64,000 nucleotides of DNA from Photobacterium sp. TLY01 (GCF_021432065.1 NZ_CP090364.1:1378601-1442600); one strand, 5' to 3'; shown: positions 1 to 10,049, counted from the stretch's first letter. Numbers and translations are program-made. Notes: generated by a model not told the origin, from the sequence alone.

Positions 1-23
1 GAGCAAACATTCTAGGACATATT

Positions 24-2054
24 ATGTTTGGACGATTAACACTGGACGCCATCCCGTTCCATGAGCCCATTCTCATGGTGACTATGGCGATCATCATGCT
101 GGGCGGCGCGGCCCTGGTAGGCGGTATTACCTACCTGGGTAAGTGGCGTTACCTATGGACAGAGTGGTTCACGACTGTCGATCATAAAAAAATTGGTGTG
201 ATGTATATCATCATTGCCTTTGTCATGATGATGCGCGGTTTTGCCGATGCCATCATGATGCGTAGTCAGCAAGTGCTGTCTGCCGCGGGTGAAACCGGCT
301 ATCTGCCGCCACATCACTACGATCAAATTTTCTCTGCGCACGGCGTAATCATGATTTTCTTCATGGCGATGCCTTTCATCATTGGTCTGATGAACATCGT
401 CATTCCGTTGCAGATCGGTGCGCGTGACGTTGCTTTCCCGTTCCTGAACTCCCTGAGCTTCTGGTTGTTCGTGGTGGGTGTGGTGCTGATCAACCTGTCG
501 CTGTTTGTCGGTGAATTCGCGCAAACTGGCTGGCTGGCGTATCCGCCACTGTCGGGCAAGGAATACAGTCCCGGAGTAGGGGTCGACTACTGGATCTGGG
601 CACTGCAGATATCCGGTATCGGGACCACATTATCGGGCGTGAACTTCTTTACGACGATCATGCGCCTGCGTACACCGTCAATGCCGTTGATGAAAATGCC
701 AGTTTTCACCTGGGCTTCTCTGTGTGCCAACGTGCTGATCATTATTTCGTTCCCGATCCTGACCGTGACCATTGCGCTGCTGACGCTGGATCGTTACCTG
801 GGCACGCACTTCTTCACCAATGACATGGGTGGCGACATGATGATGTACGTCAACCTGATTTGGGCCTGGGGTCACCCTGAGGTTTACATTCTGGTACTGC
901 CGGTCTTCGGTGTGTTCTCAGAAGTTGTGGCCACGTTCTCGCGCAAGAAACTGTTTGGCTACACCTCGCTGGTGTGGGCGACGGTTGTGATCACCATCCT
1001 GGCCTTCGTGGTCTGGCTGCACCACTTCTTTACCATGGGTGCCGGCGCAAACGTGAACGCCTTCTTTGGTATCGCCACGATGGTGATCTCCATACCAACC
1101 GGTGTGAAGATCTTCAACTGGCTGTTCACGATGTACCGTGGCCGCATTAAGTTCACGACACCGATGCTGTGGACTGTCGGTTTCATGATCACCTTTACCA
1201 TCGGTGGGATGACAGGGGTGCTGCTGGCGGTACCGGCTGCGAACTTTGTTCTGCATAACAGTCTGTTCCTGATTGCACACTTCCATAACGTGATCATTGG
1301 TGGTGTGGTATTTGGTTGCTTTGCCGGCTTTGCGTACTGGTTCCCGAAAGCAACGGGCTACATGCTGGATGAGAAATGGGGCAAGCGTGCCTTCTGGTTC
1401 TGGATTACCGGTTTCTTCGTGGCCTTTATGCCGCTCTATATCCTGGGCTTCATGGGCATGACCCGTCGTCTGAGCCAGCACATTGAACCACAGTACTTCC
1501 CAATGCTGGCGATTGCCGCCTTTGGTGCAGTCCTGATCCTGTGCGGTATCCTGTGTCAAATCATGCAGTTATACGTGACCTTCCGTGACCGTGAAGCGCT
1601 GCGTGATGTGACCGGCGACCCTTGGGATGGCCGTACCCTGGAGTGGGCGACCTCATCACCACCGCCGTTCTACAACTTTGCCCATTTGCCTGAAGGGAAT
1701 GAACTGGATGCGCACTGGTATCAGAAAGAACGTGGTGAAACCGAGCAGTCGCGTGATTATCAGCCCATCCACATGCCGAAAAACACCGGCGCCGGTGTGA
1801 TTATTTCTGCGTATGCACTGGTATTTGGTTTTGGTCTGATCTGGTACATCTGGTGGCTGGTCGCTATCGGTGTAGTCGGCATGATCGGGACTTGGATCAA
1901 GCACAGCTTCAACGAAGACGTGGATTACTATGTGACGGTTGAAGAAGTGAAAGCGATCGAAGAAGCACATAAAGCCCGTGTTGCAGGCGCAAGCACTAAA
2001 CCTGTCACCAATAACGACGACGAAGATGAGATGGAGGTCGAATATGCAAACTAA
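24..2054 (+). CDS. cyoB: Cytochrome bo3 ubiquinol oxidase subunit I
   Basis: Catalytic heme-copper subunit that oxidises ubiquinol, reduces O2 to water and pumps protons across the inner membrane. The 676-residue protein keeps E. coli CyoB numbering: quinol-site residues R71, D75, H98 and Q101; heme b ligands H106 and H421; CuB ligands H284, H333 and H334 with the cross-linked Y288; K-channel K362; high-spin heme ligand H419. It is close to the usual length (663 in E. coli). The start at 24 has an AGGA-type ribosome site just upstream. It overlaps cyoC by 11 bases. The expected cyoA lies outside the window to the left. Confidence 0.98.
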   Translation: MFGRLTLDAIPFHEPILMVTMAIIMLGGAALVGGITYLGKWRYLWTEWFTTVDHKKIGVMYIIIAFVMMMRGFADAIMMRSQQVLSAAGETGYLPPHHYDQIFSAHGVIMIFFMAMPFIIGLMNIVIPLQIGARDVAFPFLNSLSFWLFVVGVVLINLSLFVGEFAQTGWLAYPPLSGKEYSPGVGVDYWIWALQISGIGTTLSGVNFFTTIMRLRTPSMPLMKMPVFTWASLCANVLIIISFPILTVTIALLTLDRYLGTHFFTNDMGGDMMMYVNLIWAWGHPEVYILVLPVFGVFSEVVATFSRKKLFGYTSLVWATVVITILAFVVWLHHFFTMGAGANVNAFFGIATMVISIPTGVKIFNWLFTMYRGRIKFTTPMLWTVGFMITFTIGGMTGVLLAVPAANFVLHNSLFLIAHFHNVIIGGVVFGCFAGFAYWFPKATGYMLDEKWGKRAFWFWITGFFVAFMPLYILGFMGMTRRLSQHIEPQYFPMLAIAAFGAVLILCGILCQIMQLYVTFRDREALRDVTGDPWDGRTLEWATSSPPPFYNFAHLPEGNELDAHWYQKERGETEQSRDYQPIHMPKNTGAGVIISAYALVFGFGLIWYIWWLVAIGVVGMIGTWIKHSFNEDVDYYVTVEEVKAIEEAHKARVAGASTKPVTNNDDEDEMEVEYAN

Positions 2055-2649
2055 TGCTGTCGATCATCACGCGCACGACGAACACCATCACGACATCGGT
2101 GAAACCAAGCTGCTGGGCTTCTGGATTTACCTGATGAGCGACTGCATTCTGTTCGCAACGCTGTTTGCTACCTATGCCGTATTGTTTAGCAATACGGCAG
2201 GCGGTCCGAGTGGGAAAGATATCTTCGAGCTGCCGTTTGTGTTTACCGAAACCATGATGCTGCTGTTCAGTAGTATCACTTTTGGCTTCGGTATGATTGC
2301 CATGAAACGTAAAGATGTTGCTGGTCTGAAGCGTTGGATGTACGTCACCTTCCTGCTGGGCTTCGGCTTTGTGGCGATGGAAGTGTATGAGTTCCACCAC
2401 CTGATTGAAGAGGGCTTTGGTCCGGATCGCAGCGCGTTCCTGTCTTCCTTCTTTACCCTGGTGGCGACTCACGGTCTGCACGTGACTGCCGGTCTGATCT
2501 GGATGCTGGTGTGCATGATTCAGCTCAATACCAAAGGCCTGAACGAGACGATGGAAACCCGTTTCCAGTGTCTGAGCCTGTTCTGGCACTTCCTGGATAT
2601 CGTGTGGATCTGCGTGTTTACCATTGTCTACCTGTTGGGAGTATTGTAA
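2044..2649 (+). CDS. cyoC: Cytochrome bo3 ubiquinol oxidase subunit III
   Basis: Non-catalytic membrane subunit III of the bo3 oxidase. The 201-residue protein has a His-rich N-terminus followed by about five membrane segments, and matches E. coli CyoC (204 residues) in length and layout. The start is the ATG at 2044 inside the end of cyoB; longer upstream in-frame starts would run far into cyoB and give a non-homologous extension. Translational coupling with cyoB is likely because of the overlap. The stop overlaps the cyoD start by one base. Confidence 0.96.
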   Translation: MQTNAVDHHAHDEHHHDIGETKLLGFWIYLMSDCILFATLFATYAVLFSNTAGGPSGKDIFELPFVFTETMMLLFSSITFGFGMIAMKRKDVAGLKRWMYVTFLLGFGFVAMEVYEFHHLIEEGFGPDRSAFLSSFFTLVATHGLHVTAGLIWMLVCMIQLNTKGLNETMETRFQCLSLFWHFLDIVWICVFTIVYLLGVL

Positions 2650-2960
2650 TGGCGAATCAAGCACATCAAACCGGTTACGGTGATTACATCAAAGGATTCA
2701 TTGCGTCATTAATCCTGACCATTATTCCTTTCTACTTTGCGGCGACCAAAAGCCTGCCAACGACGACCACAGTCATCATCCTGGTGGCCTGTGCTGTGGT
2801 TCAGCTGGTGGTTCATCTGGTGTATTTCCTGCACCTGGACCGCTCTGAGAAAGGCATGTGGAACTCAATGTCCTTCGTGTTTACTGCGATTATCGTCCTG
2901 ATCCTGATTGCTGGCTCCGTCTGGATCATGGTCAATCTGCACGACAACATGCTGCTGTAA
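2649..2960 (+). CDS. cyoD: Cytochrome bo3 ubiquinol oxidase subunit IV
   Basis: Small assembly/stability subunit of the bo3 oxidase, 103 residues with three hydrophobic membrane segments, as in E. coli CyoD (109). The ATG at 2649 shares a base with the cyoC stop codon (TAATG), so the two are translationally coupled. Upstream in-frame starts lie inside cyoC and are not needed. Fourth gene of the cyoABCDE order. Confidence 0.95.
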   Translation: MANQAHQTGYGDYIKGFIASLILTIIPFYFAATKSLPTTTTVIILVACAVVQLVVHLVYFLHLDRSEKGMWNSMSFVFTAIIVLILIAGSVWIMVNLHDNMLL

Positions 2961-2974
2961 TTCGGATGACGATC

Positions 2975-3838
2975 ATGATCAAAGGATACATTTCCATTAC
3001 CAAACCTGGGATCATCATCGGTAACCTCATCTCTGTGCTGGCCGGATATTTTCTGGCTGCGAAGACGGAGGGGCTGAACGGGCCCCTCCTGATTTACACA
3101 TTGCTGGGTGTGGCTCTGGTGATTGCTTCCGGTTGCGTGATCAACAATATTTTTGACCGGGATATCGATCAGAAGATGTCCCGCACCCAAAGCCGTTTAC
3201 TGGCGAAAGGGGCAATCAATGCAGACGCCGCCTTTGTGTACGCGGTTGTGTTGCTGTTGTCAGGTACGGCGGTGCTGTATCAGAAAGCCAATCCGCTTTC
3301 AGCGGTCGTGGTGCTGCTGGGGTTTGTGTTTTACGTCTTTTTTTACACCATGTGGTACAAGCGTACCTCGGTGTACGGCACGCTGGTTGGTAGTGTGTCA
3401 GGCGCTGTGCCGCCTTTAGTGGGCTATCTGGCGGTGACCAATTATATCAGCCTGGAAGCCATGCTGTTGTTTGCGATGTTCTGCCTGTGGCAAATGCCGC
3501 ACTCATACGCGATTGCTATGTTCCGCATGCAGGATTACAAAAATGCTGAGATCCCTGTATTACCTGTGGTTGAAGGCATTCACAAAGCCCGCCGTCATAT
3601 GATGGCTTATGTGGCTGCGTTTACTGTTGTTGCACTGGCAATGTTTGCTTTAGGTTTCAGCGGTTATGAATATTTACTGGTGACGTCTGGTGTGTGCCTG
3701 TGGTGGTGCATCGTCACTTTCCGTCCTCTGAGCGAGGACACCTATGTACAGTGGTCAAAATCAGTATTTAAGACATCACTGTTTGTGGTAACCGGAATCA
3801 GCTGTGTGCTGGGCCTGGAATTGATTCCGTTCATATGA
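2975..3838 (+). CDS. cyoE: Protoheme IX farnesyltransferase (heme O synthase)
   Basis: UbiA-superfamily membrane prenyltransferase that converts heme B to heme O, the cofactor of the high-spin site in CyoB. The 287-residue protein has multiple membrane helices. It carries the prenyltransferase Asp-rich region around residues 60-70 (NNIFDRDIDxxM) and the conserved YGTxxGSxSGAxPP stretch. I chose the ATG at 2975, which has a GGA eight bases upstream and matches the N-terminus of E. coli CyoE; an ATG at 2966 would add three residues. It is the last gene of the cyo operon and is followed by a strong terminator. Confidence 0.95.
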   Translation: MIKGYISITKPGIIIGNLISVLAGYFLAAKTEGLNGPLLIYTLLGVALVIASGCVINNIFDRDIDQKMSRTQSRLLAKGAINADAAFVYAVVLLLSGTAVLYQKANPLSAVVVLLGFVFYVFFYTMWYKRTSVYGTLVGSVSGAVPPLVGYLAVTNYISLEAMLLFAMFCLWQMPHSYAIAMFRMQDYKNAEIPVLPVVEGIHKARRHMMAYVAAFTVVALAMFALGFSGYEYLLVTSGVCLWWCIVTFRPLSEDTYVQWSKSVFKTSLFVVTGISCVLGLELIPFI

Positions 3839-3916
3839 CGGCAGGCGGTTCATCACAATTTACCGATTCAACACTCTCTTGGCTAACAACTTAATTAGCT
3901 ACTTTTGTTCCGGTTT

Positions 3917-3973
3917 GGGTTTTTCCTGCCTCGATACTATCTCCATCGAGTCAGAGAAAACCCTTTTTTTTTT
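3917..3973 (+). terminator. Rho-independent terminator of the cyo operon
   Basis: A long imperfect hairpin: outer arms GGGTTTTTC (3917-3925) and GAAAACCC (3956-3963), with an inner CTCGAT/ATCGAG stem at 3930-3935 and 3945-3950, directly followed by ten T residues (3964-3973). It lies 79 bases after the cyoE stop on the same strand. The unusual double stem with 13-base bulges could also be the 3' end of a small RNA, but no separate promoter was identified. Confidence 0.85.
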
Positions 3974-3978
3974 GCCTA

Positions 3979-4118
3979 ATACCCGTCCTACTTGAAGCCG
4001 CAGCGGTGTTGGCTGCGTGCATTCCTGGAACGCCAGTCCGACCCAATCACATAGTTAACTATGCTCATGGGGATTCATTTACTTGCCGCCTACCTGCGAC
4101 TCCAAGTCGTTTGGGTAT
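3979..4118. repeat. ERIC (enterobacterial repetitive intergenic consensus) element
   Basis: A 140 bp imperfect palindrome with the termini ATACCC and GGGTAT. Inside are the familiar ERIC blocks: TACTTGAAG near the left end, GTTGGCTGCGTGCATTC, the central TAACTATG region, GGGGATTCATTTACTTGCC and TGCGACTCCAAG near the right end. This layout matches ERIC elements known from Yersinia, Vibrio and Photobacterium. It sits between the cyoE terminator and the rlmI stop, a typical intergenic site, and does not interrupt a gene. Confidence 0.9.
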
Positions 4119-4137
4119 TGCTCGATGACGACAACTG

Positions 4138-5328
4138 TTACTTCACGTAGCAGGCAAAACCTTTCAGGTAGAAACCTTCCGGATACGCAGAGTCGAGTGG
4201 GTGATCAGCTGCCTGGCTGAAACGCTCAATAAACTGTACTTCACGTTTCGCATCCAGTGCTGCATCGGCGACAATTTTCTGGAACAGGTTGCTGTCCATC
4301 AGACCAGAACAGGAATAGGTCAGCAGTGTGCCGCCCGGTTTCAGGATCTGCATCGCCAGCATATTAATGTCTTTGTAACCCCGGCAGGCGCCAACCAGTT
4401 GTGCTTTGGATTCAGCAAACTTTGGCGGGTCCATGATCACCACATCAAACAGCTCTCCACGCTCCCGGTACTCGCGCAGCAGTTTAAACACATCGGCATT
4501 GACGAATTCTGCGTTCTCAACCGGCAGACCGTTGATTTCAGCATTTTGACGTGCCGTATCCAGCGCAGGCTGAGAAACGTCAACGTTGATGACTTTGTCT
4601 GCACCGCCTTTGAGCGCATACAAACCGAAACCGCCGGTATAGCAGAAACAGTTCAGCACCCGTTTGCCTTTCACATACTTGATGGCTGCCTGGCGACTGT
4701 CACGCTGATCCAGATAGAAGCCGGTTTTGTGACCACCAACGATATCAACGTGAATTTTGATGCCGTTTTCTTCGATGGTGACAACCGGTGGCGGCGTCTC
4801 GCCGTGCAATACACCGGTGCGAGGCTTCAGGCCTTCTTTTTTACGGACTGAGACATCAGAGCGCTCATAGATGCTGCACTCCGGGTAGCAGGTTTTGAGT
4901 GCTTCAATCAAATTGTCTTTCTGTGCTTCTGCGCCGGCACTGAGCAACTGACACACCAGGAAATTCTGGTATCGGTCGATAGTAATCCCCGGCAGTCCGT
5001 CTGACTCAGCTGCGATCAAACGGTAACCTGTCAGTCCGTCACGTTCAGCCAGAATGTCACGCAACCCCTGTGCGGCGTTCAGACGCTTGATAAAGAACGC
5101 GGTATCAATGGTATCGTTTTGCTCAAAGGACCAGACACGGACACGGATCTGAGACTGAGGAGAATAGGCACCACGGGCGAGCCATTCACCCTTGTGATCA
5201 AACACATCAACGGTGTCGCCCAATTCCGGTTTTCCTTCGACACGTTGAATACCACGTGAAAAAACCCAGGGATGGCGGCGGCGCAGTGATTTATCGCGAC
5301 CTTTCACCAAATAGATAGAAGCTGTCAT
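4138..5328 (-). CDS. rlmI: 23S rRNA (cytosine(1962)-C(5))-methyltransferase RlmI
   Basis: SAM-dependent methyltransferase that makes m5C1962 in 23S rRNA. The 396 residues comprise an N-terminal PUA-like domain ([17 protein letters not shown]), a middle YQNF/LLSAGAE domain and a C-terminal Rossmann methyltransferase domain. Visible are the SAM-loop segment [12 protein letters not shown], the MDPPKF motif and a TYSCSGL motif bearing the catalytic Cys. Length equals E. coli RlmI (YccW). The start at 5328 was chosen by homology; the longer in-frame extension to 5448 has no family counterpart. In E. coli this gene also neighbours yccX, tusE and yccA. Confidence 0.96.
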   Translation of the reverse strand: MTASIYLVKGRDKSLRRRHPWVFSRGIQRVEGKPELGDTVDVFDHKGEWLARGAYSPQSQIRVRVWSFEQNDTIDTAFFIKRLNAAQGLRDILAERDGLTGYRLIAAESDGLPGITIDRYQNFLVCQLLSAGAEAQKDNLIEALKTCYPECSIYERSDVSVRKKEGLKPRTGVLHGETPPPVVTIEENGIKIHVDIVGGHKTGFYLDQRDSRQAAIKYVKGKRVLNCFCYTGGFGLYALKGGADKVINVDVSQPALDTARQNAEINGLPVENAEFVNADVFKLLREYRERGELFDVVIMDPPKFAESKAQLVGACRGYKDINMLAMQILKPGGTLLTYSCSGLMDSNLFQKIVADAALDAKREVQFIERFSQAADHPLDSAYPEGFYLKGFACYVK

Positions 5329-5459
5329 GTTAGGACCAGAAGCTGTAAAAGAATGGAGGCGTATTATCTTGTTCAGTGTGAGGAAAATCAACCGCAAGTC
5401 CGGGCATTTCAGTGATACTGAAGTTCCTGCGGGCAAAAGGGTAAGCAAAGAAGAAATTT

Positions 5460-5664
5460 CCCTCCCCTGATGAAGGGGAGGGTGGGGTTGATACAGCGAT
5501 GACTGAAACCACGATGATTCCCTCCCCTTGGCAAGGGGAGGGTTAGGGTGGGGTTCGTGAGGCGAGCGCGTATTCTGCGCCAGTGCCAGCTAACCCCCGC
5601 CTAGCCTCCCCCTTGAAAAGGGGGAGGAACCAAAAGGCATTTTAATTCTCTCCCCCTAGGGGAG
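5460..5664. repeat. Cluster of four GC-rich intergenic palindromes
   Basis: Four short palindromes of one family stand in a row in the gap between the chemoreceptor stop and rlmI. They are CCCTCCCC/GGGGAGGG at 5460-5482, CCCTCCCCTT/AAGGGGAGGG at 5520-5542, CCTCCCCCTT/AAGGGGGAGG at 5605-5627 and TCCCC/GGGGA at about 5649-5664. They are joined by GGTTAGGGTGGGG-type and complementary TAACCCCCGCC segments. This pattern is REP/MITE-like. The remainder of the 367 bp gap (5329-5695) shows nothing else that I can support. Confidence 0.75.
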
Positions 5665-5695
5665 GAACGAAGAAGCAATTTCAGACAGCCAGGTA

Positions 5696-7096
5696 TCAGG
5701 CTTTTACGCCATTCATCAGAATTTCCAGTTGTTGTGCCTGTTGATTCAGGCGCTCAATATCACTGGCTGTGTGGGCAATCACTTGCTTGACCTGGCGCGA
5801 TTGCTCCCGCACCTGTTCGACGCTGCTGGCAATCCCATCCGCGACCGAGCCCTGCTGCTCAGCGGCAGCAGCAATTTCCGTGCTGCGATCTGAGATATGC
5901 TGATTGCGCTCCGATATCTGAGTGATTTGCTGATCAACCGAGCCCATCAGGGTTTCACTCTCACCGGCGTTGGTGACTGTGCTTTGCATCACAGCCATCA
6001 GGGTCTGGCTGTTTTTCTGCAGCGATTCTATCATCTGCTGGATTTCGACGGTCGCCGTTTGCGTCCGGCCCGCCAGGGTGCGCACTTCGTCCGCGACCAC
6101 GGCAAAACCACGCCCTTGCTCGCCAGCGCGGGCTGCTTCAATGGCGGCATTCAATGCCAGCAAGTTCGTTTGCTCAGAAATGGCGTTGATGGTGGTGACC
6201 ACAGCGTCAATTTTTGCGGCATTACTGTCGAGCGCATTGACCGCTTCAGCGGCCTGATGAATTTCGCGAGTCAGTTGATTAATGGCCTGCTTCGTATGGC
6301 TGACCTGAATACGGCCCTGCTCAGTCACGTCCTGGGCTTCCCGGGTTTGCGTTGAGGTGTCGTGCGCATGGGCGGCCACTTCACGAATTGAAGAGGCCAT
6401 CTCTTCTGTGGCACTCGCAAGCGAGTCCAGGTGTGCTTGCTGGTCGGCTGAAAGATTTTCAGTTTGCATTGAGCGTTGACGAAGCTCGCTGCTGATCTGC
6501 TGCATGAGCGCCGTTGCTTCCTGAGTGGCCAGCACCAGTTGCTGTTCGCGCTCTGCAACTTTGTCGATCGTGATGGCAATGGTGCTGAATTCATCCCGGA
6601 CTTTAAAAAAGTTCAGGCGTTGCGTCAGGTCGCCATCTGCCAGCGTCGACAGGGCTCTGTGTGTGGTGAACATCGCACCGCCAATAAAGGTCATGATGTA
6701 GTACACCATGGCACAGGCCAGTAAAACAACCAGGACACCTAATCCCATCTGAAACTCGGTGAGATAGTCAAACAGACCTGAAGATTCAGTGGATATCAGG
6801 CTGTAATGCATTCCCGCCACCGATACCGCATGCTCGCCACGCCCTACAGCGATCCCCGTATTACTCAATAATTGCGCTGCATCAGACTGGGAAACTTTCA
6901 GCTCAGATAATAACTGGGCTGAAGCCTGTAACTTTTGTGTGATAAGTGATTGATACTGCTTTTCTCCAGCATCAGCTAAAATTGCACTGACAGTGATCAT
7001 TCCGATCAGCGGCAACAGGAACAAAAGGTAAAATTTTTCCTGCAGCTTAAGGTGAATGAGGTATTTATCAATCCATCGAAATGCAACTTCTTTCAT
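5696..7096 (-). CDS. Methyl-accepting chemotaxis protein
   Basis: Transmembrane chemoreceptor, 466 residues. TM1 is at about residues 20-42, a very short periplasmic region of about 70 residues follows, and TM2 is at about 117-139. A HAMP domain (about 140-192) leads to a coiled-coil signalling domain with the diagnostic hairpin tip [19 protein letters not shown] and [13 protein letters not shown]. The periplasmic part is too small for a Cache or 4HB sensor, so the ligand may be sensed in the membrane or through a partner; this is inference. GGAAG lies seven bases before the ATG. It interrupts the rlmI-yccX order seen in enterobacteria. Confidence 0.93.
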   Translation of the reverse strand: MKEVAFRWIDKYLIHLKLQEKFYLLFLLPLIGMITVSAILADAGEKQYQSLITQKLQASAQLLSELKVSQSDAAQLLSNTGIAVGRGEHAVSVAGMHYSLISTESSGLFDYLTEFQMGLGVLVVLLACAMVYYIMTFIGGAMFTTHRALSTLADGDLTQRLNFFKVRDEFSTIAITIDKVAEREQQLVLATQEATALMQQISSELRQRSMQTENLSADQQAHLDSLASATEEMASSIREVAAHAHDTSTQTREAQDVTEQGRIQVSHTKQAINQLTREIHQAAEAVNALDSNAAKIDAVVTTINAISEQTNLLALNAAIEAARAGEQGRGFAVVADEVRTLAGRTQTATVEIQQMIESLQKNSQTLMAVMQSTVTNAGESETLMGSVDQQITQISERNQHISDRSTEIAAAAEQQGSVADGIASSVEQVREQSRQVKQVIAHTASDIERLNQQAQQLEILMNGVKA

Positions 7097-7180
7097 TTTG
7101 TCTTCCTGAATAAAGGGTGGTGTGGCGTAAGTGAATACTAATATTTTATCTTTTAAATAGGGCTAATCTTGAGGTGATAT

Positions 7181-7453
7181 ATGTCACAAATTTGCGTCTT
7201 GGTCAGAGTCACGGGCCATGTTCAGGGAGTGGGGTTTCGTTTTCATACTGCGCATGAAGGATTGAAAATCGGTGTGAGCGGCTATGCGAAGAATTTACCC
7301 GACGGCAGCGTCGAAGTGTTAGCGTGCGGGAAAGCTGAAAAAGTCGAACAACTGGTGGATTGGCTGGCCAGTGGCCCGCGCACATCCCGGGTGGACAGTA
7401 TTAGCCGGGATGAGCTGGAATGGCGTGCCATGGATGGTTTCGAAATCATTTAG
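7181..7453 (+). CDS. yccX: Acylphosphatase
   Basis: Small (90 residues) acylphosphatase that hydrolyses carboxyl-phosphate bonds such as acetyl- or carbamoyl-phosphate. The family signature VTGHVQGVGFRFHT near residues 10-23 holds the phosphate loop and catalytic Arg, and the second motif SGYAKNLPDGSVEV holds the catalytic Asn. A GAGGTG ribosome site sits directly upstream of the ATG. It is convergent with tusE, 28 bases away, and divergent from the chemoreceptor gene. Synteny with rlmI, tusE and yccA supports the call. Confidence 0.95.
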   Translation: MSQICVLVRVTGHVQGVGFRFHTAHEGLKIGVSGYAKNLPDGSVEVLACGKAEKVEQLVDWLASGPRTSRVDSISRDELEWRAMDGFEII

Positions 7454-7481
7454 CCGAAGCTGTATGGCCCCGGCTAATGGA

Positions 7482-7811
7482 TCACAGACATTTTGCCGGT
7501 TTAGGTAACCCTGCCAGTTTGGTGGCTTGTTTCGCCGGTCCTTTGGGAAAGAGTTTGAACAGATACTTGGAACTGCCTTTTTCTTCACCGTATTTTTTTG
7601 CCATTGCCTTCACCAGCATGCGGATAGCCGGTGAGGTATTAAATTCCAGATAGAATTCACGAACAAAAGTGATCACTTCCCAGTGGGCATCAGTGAGCGC
7701 TACACCTTCTTCTCTGGCCAGCAATGGGACCAATTCGGGTGTCCAGTCGCTGACATTTTTTAAATATCCCTGGGCATCGGTGTCGATGACATTTCCGTCA
7801 AATTCAAGCAT
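7482..7811 (-). CDS. tusE: Sulfurtransferase TusE (DsrC family)
   Basis: Last carrier in the TusA-TusBCD-TusE sulfur relay; it passes persulfide sulfur to MnmA for 2-thiouridine in tRNA wobble positions. The 109-residue product has exactly the E. coli TusE length. It shows the family segments [13 protein letters not shown] and HWEVI-FVREFY-EF, and the functional Cys as the penultimate residue (C108). The start at 7811 fits the family; the upstream in-frame extension to 7913 has no homology. Confidence 0.95.
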   Translation of the reverse strand: MLEFDGNVIDTDAQGYLKNVSDWTPELVPLLAREEGVALTDAHWEVITFVREFYLEFNTSPAIRMLVKAMAKKYGEEKGSSKYLFKLFPKGPAKQATKLAGLPKPAKCL

Positions 7812-7921
7812 GGTACGTCTCGCAGTTGTTAACCCGGCAAGGATAGTGATATCGCTCTTCCTTCGCAAGTATCTGCGCATGAATACTTTGCAACCCAAGG
7901 CTGTTGATTGCATCGCAGAAA

Positions 7922-7948
7922 AACAAAAAAGCGCCCCGGAGGGCGCTT
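7922..7948 (-). terminator. Rho-independent terminator after yccA
   Basis: Hairpin with arms AAGCGCCC (7929-7936) and GGGCGCTT (7941-7948) and loop CGGA. Read on the minus strand it is followed by a T tract (complement of the A run at 7923-7930). It lies 26 bases past the yccA stop, so tusE is probably expressed from its own promoter. Confidence 0.88.
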
Positions 7949-7973
7949 CTGGTATTGTCAGTAACAGACGGGA

Positions 7974-8636
7974 TTAATCGTCGCTGCCCATGATGCCCAG
8001 AATTTGCAGCAGGCTCAGGAACAGGTTGTAAATAGACACATACAGGGTCACGGTTGCAGAGATATAGTTTGTCTCACCGCCACGAACAATCGACTGAGTA
8101 GTCAGCAGGATGGCCGCAGAAGAGAAGAGCACAAACATACCGCTGATCACCAGAGACAGCATTGGCATTTGCAGGAAGATGTTTGCAATCACAGCAACCA
8201 CGATGGCGATAAAGCCAGCCAGGAGCATGCCGCTCAGGAACGACAGGTCGCGCTTGGTGGTCAGTGCATAGGCAGAACACGCCATGAAGGTCAGTGCCGT
8301 ACCGCCCAGTGCCGGCATGATCACATGTCCCATCCCTGCGCCGATATACATGTTCAGGATTGGGCCAAGGGTGTAACCCATGAAACCCGTGAGCAGGAAG
8401 GTAAAGACCAGACCCAGGCCGCTGTCACGGTTCTTTTCTGTCAGGAACAGTAAGCCGTAAAAGCCAACCAGAGTGATGATTAAACCCGGATGCGGCAGGT
8501 TCATCGCCATAGAAACACCGGCGACCACGGCTGACCACAGTAAGGTCAGAGATAGCAGGAAATAAGTGTTGCGCAGAACCTTGTTCGTTGACAGTACGCC
8601 TTCGTAGCCATTACTACGGACAATACGATCGTTCAT
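7974..8636 (-). CDS. yccA: Bax inhibitor-1 family inner membrane protein YccA
   Basis: Seven-segment integral membrane protein of the BI-1/TMBIM family, 220 residues (E. coli YccA 219). In E. coli YccA is a substrate and modulator of the FtsH-HflKC protease; the same role here is inference by family. The N-terminal cytoplasmic stretch and the final conserved block (NLFLSLLQILGI followed by an acidic tail) are present. GGAAGC precedes the ATG. Its gene neighbour tusE follows on the same strand after a terminator, as in enterobacteria. Confidence 0.94.
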   Translation of the reverse strand: MNDRIVRSNGYEGVLSTNKVLRNTYFLLSLTLLWSAVVAGVSMAMNLPHPGLIITLVGFYGLLFLTEKNRDSGLGLVFTFLLTGFMGYTLGPILNMYIGAGMGHVIMPALGGTALTFMACSAYALTTKRDLSFLSGMLLAGFIAIVVAVIANIFLQMPMLSLVISGMFVLFSSAAILLTTQSIVRGGETNYISATVTLYVSIYNLFLSLLQILGIMGSDD

Positions 8637-8852
8637 AAATGCTTCCCCTTAGGGTTAGTGTTGAAATTTACTATGCCATATATGGCGGCAACATCGGTCA
8701 CTTTCAAGATTAAGTCATTGAAACTTTGAACCGACATTGAAAAAAATCGTTGAAAGTATTGGCTTAAATATACTGGAGAGCTGGCCAATACCTATGATCA
8801 AAGATGTAACAGTGTGTAAATCTGCCGGTTCGATCCGCCAGTTCAGGCCAGA

Positions 8853-10049
8853 CTAGCGTATCGGGGGCGCATAATGCAAACCTCCCTGGGTCCAGAGGCT
8901 GTTTTGTGCCCGCTGAATATGAAGCGGAGACTGGATACCAACTGTACGATCAAAGCTTTCGCCGTAATTCCCCACTTGCTTGATGATCTGATAAGCCCAG
9001 TCAGGCTTCAGCCCCAGACTTTTGCCCTGCGGGCCGTCTAAGCCAAGAAACCGGCGAACTTCCGGAATTTCACTGCTTTTCATCTCATCGATATTCTGTG
9101 AGTTGATCCCCAGCTCTTCGGCATTGATCATGGCATTCAGTGTCCATTTCACGATGTTGTACCACTGATCGTCCCCCTGGCGGACTACAGGTCCCAGCGG
9201 CTCTTTGGAAATGATATCCGGTAAAATAATCGCGTCTTCGGCATTTTTCAGATTCAGCCTTAAGCCGTAAAGGCCGGACTGATCCGCGGTCAGCACATCG
9301 CAGCGCCCTTCCTCAAAACCCATGATCGTTTCCTGTGCAGTATCAAACGGCACCAGGGTGTAAGTCAGGTTGTTGAGTTTGAAATAGTCTTCAAGATTCA
9401 GCTCGGTCGTGGTGCCGGACTGAACGCAAATGGTGGCGCCGGACAAATCTTCCGCTCGGTTGGCGTTGAGGGATTTTTTCACCATAAAGCCCTGGCCATC
9501 GAAATAGAGGATGCCGGCAAAATGCAGTTCGAGCGCTGTGTCGCGCTGTAAAGTCCAGGTGGTATTGCGTGACAATATGTCTATCTCGCCTTTTTGCAGC
9601 GCCGCAAAGCGCTCCCGGGCATTGAGCGGGATAAATTTGACTTTGCTTTTATCTCCCAGGGTTGCAGCGGCGACAGCCTGGCAGAACTCCACATCCAGGC
9701 CATACCATTCGCCTTTCTGATTGGGCATGGAGAATCCGGGCAACCCGGTACTGACCCCACATTCGAGGTAACCTTTTTCGGCGATGTGTTCTAAGGTCGG
9801 AGAAAAACTAATCTGTTTGCTCAGCCGGCCCCTGAGTGTATTGACTTCTTTTTCAAGCTCTTCGACACGTTGCGAATCCTGACTCAGGACGTTCTGAACC
9901 GGCTGCTCTTCCATCTGCTGTTCGAGCATCTCGACTTTATTTTCCAGTGCTTTGATTAACGCTTTGTCTTGCGCATTGTCGCGATCGCATCCTGAGATCA
10001 TCAGCAGGCATAGGGTTCCCAGCAGACAAGCCTGAATCGTGTCCGTCAT
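8853..10049 (-). CDS. Amino-acid ABC transporter substrate-binding lipoprotein with coiled-coil N-terminus
   Basis: Periplasmic type-II binding protein resembling AapJ/BztA general amino-acid receptors (SBP_bac_3 fold): ECGVSTGLPGFS, the segment GLDVEFCQAVAAATLGD and the C-terminal FLGLDG and WAYQIIKQVGNYGE blocks. Two additions are unusual. A lipobox (LMISGC, acylated Cys about residue 21) replaces the usual cleaved signal, and residues about 30-80 form a heptad-like coiled coil before the binding fold starts at about 85. AAGGA precedes the ATG. No permease or ATPase gene is adjacent, so it may serve a distant transporter or act as a sensor; that is inference. Confidence 0.85.
   Translation of the reverse strand: MTDTIQACLLGTLCLLMISGCDRDNAQDKALIKALENKVEMLEQQMEEQPVQNVLSQDSQRVEELEKEVNTLRGRLSKQISFSPTLEHIAEKGYLECGVSTGLPGFSMPNQKGEWYGLDVEFCQAVAAATLGDKSKVKFIPLNARERFAALQKGEIDILSRNTTWTLQRDTALELHFAGILYFDGQGFMVKKSLNANRAEDLSGATICVQSGTTTELNLEDYFKLNNLTYTLVPFDTAQETIMGFEEGRCDVLTADQSGLYGLRLNLKNAEDAIILPDIISKEPLGPVVRQGDDQWYNIVKWTLNAMINAEELGINSQNIDEMKSSEIPEVRRFLGLDGPQGKSLGLKPDWAYQIIKQVGNYGESFDRTVGIQSPLHIQRAQNSLWTQGGLHYAPPIR

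Noticed and set aside
918..1559. 213-codon open frame on the minus strand
   Set aside because: Lies wholly inside cyoB in antisense, is rich in His, Gln, Arg and Glu as expected for the reverse of hydrophobic membrane codons, and has no ribosome site.
7450..7477. TTAGCCG/CGGCTAA dyad between yccX and tusE as a terminator
   Set aside because: Arms of only seven bases, a 14-base loop and no T tract on either side.
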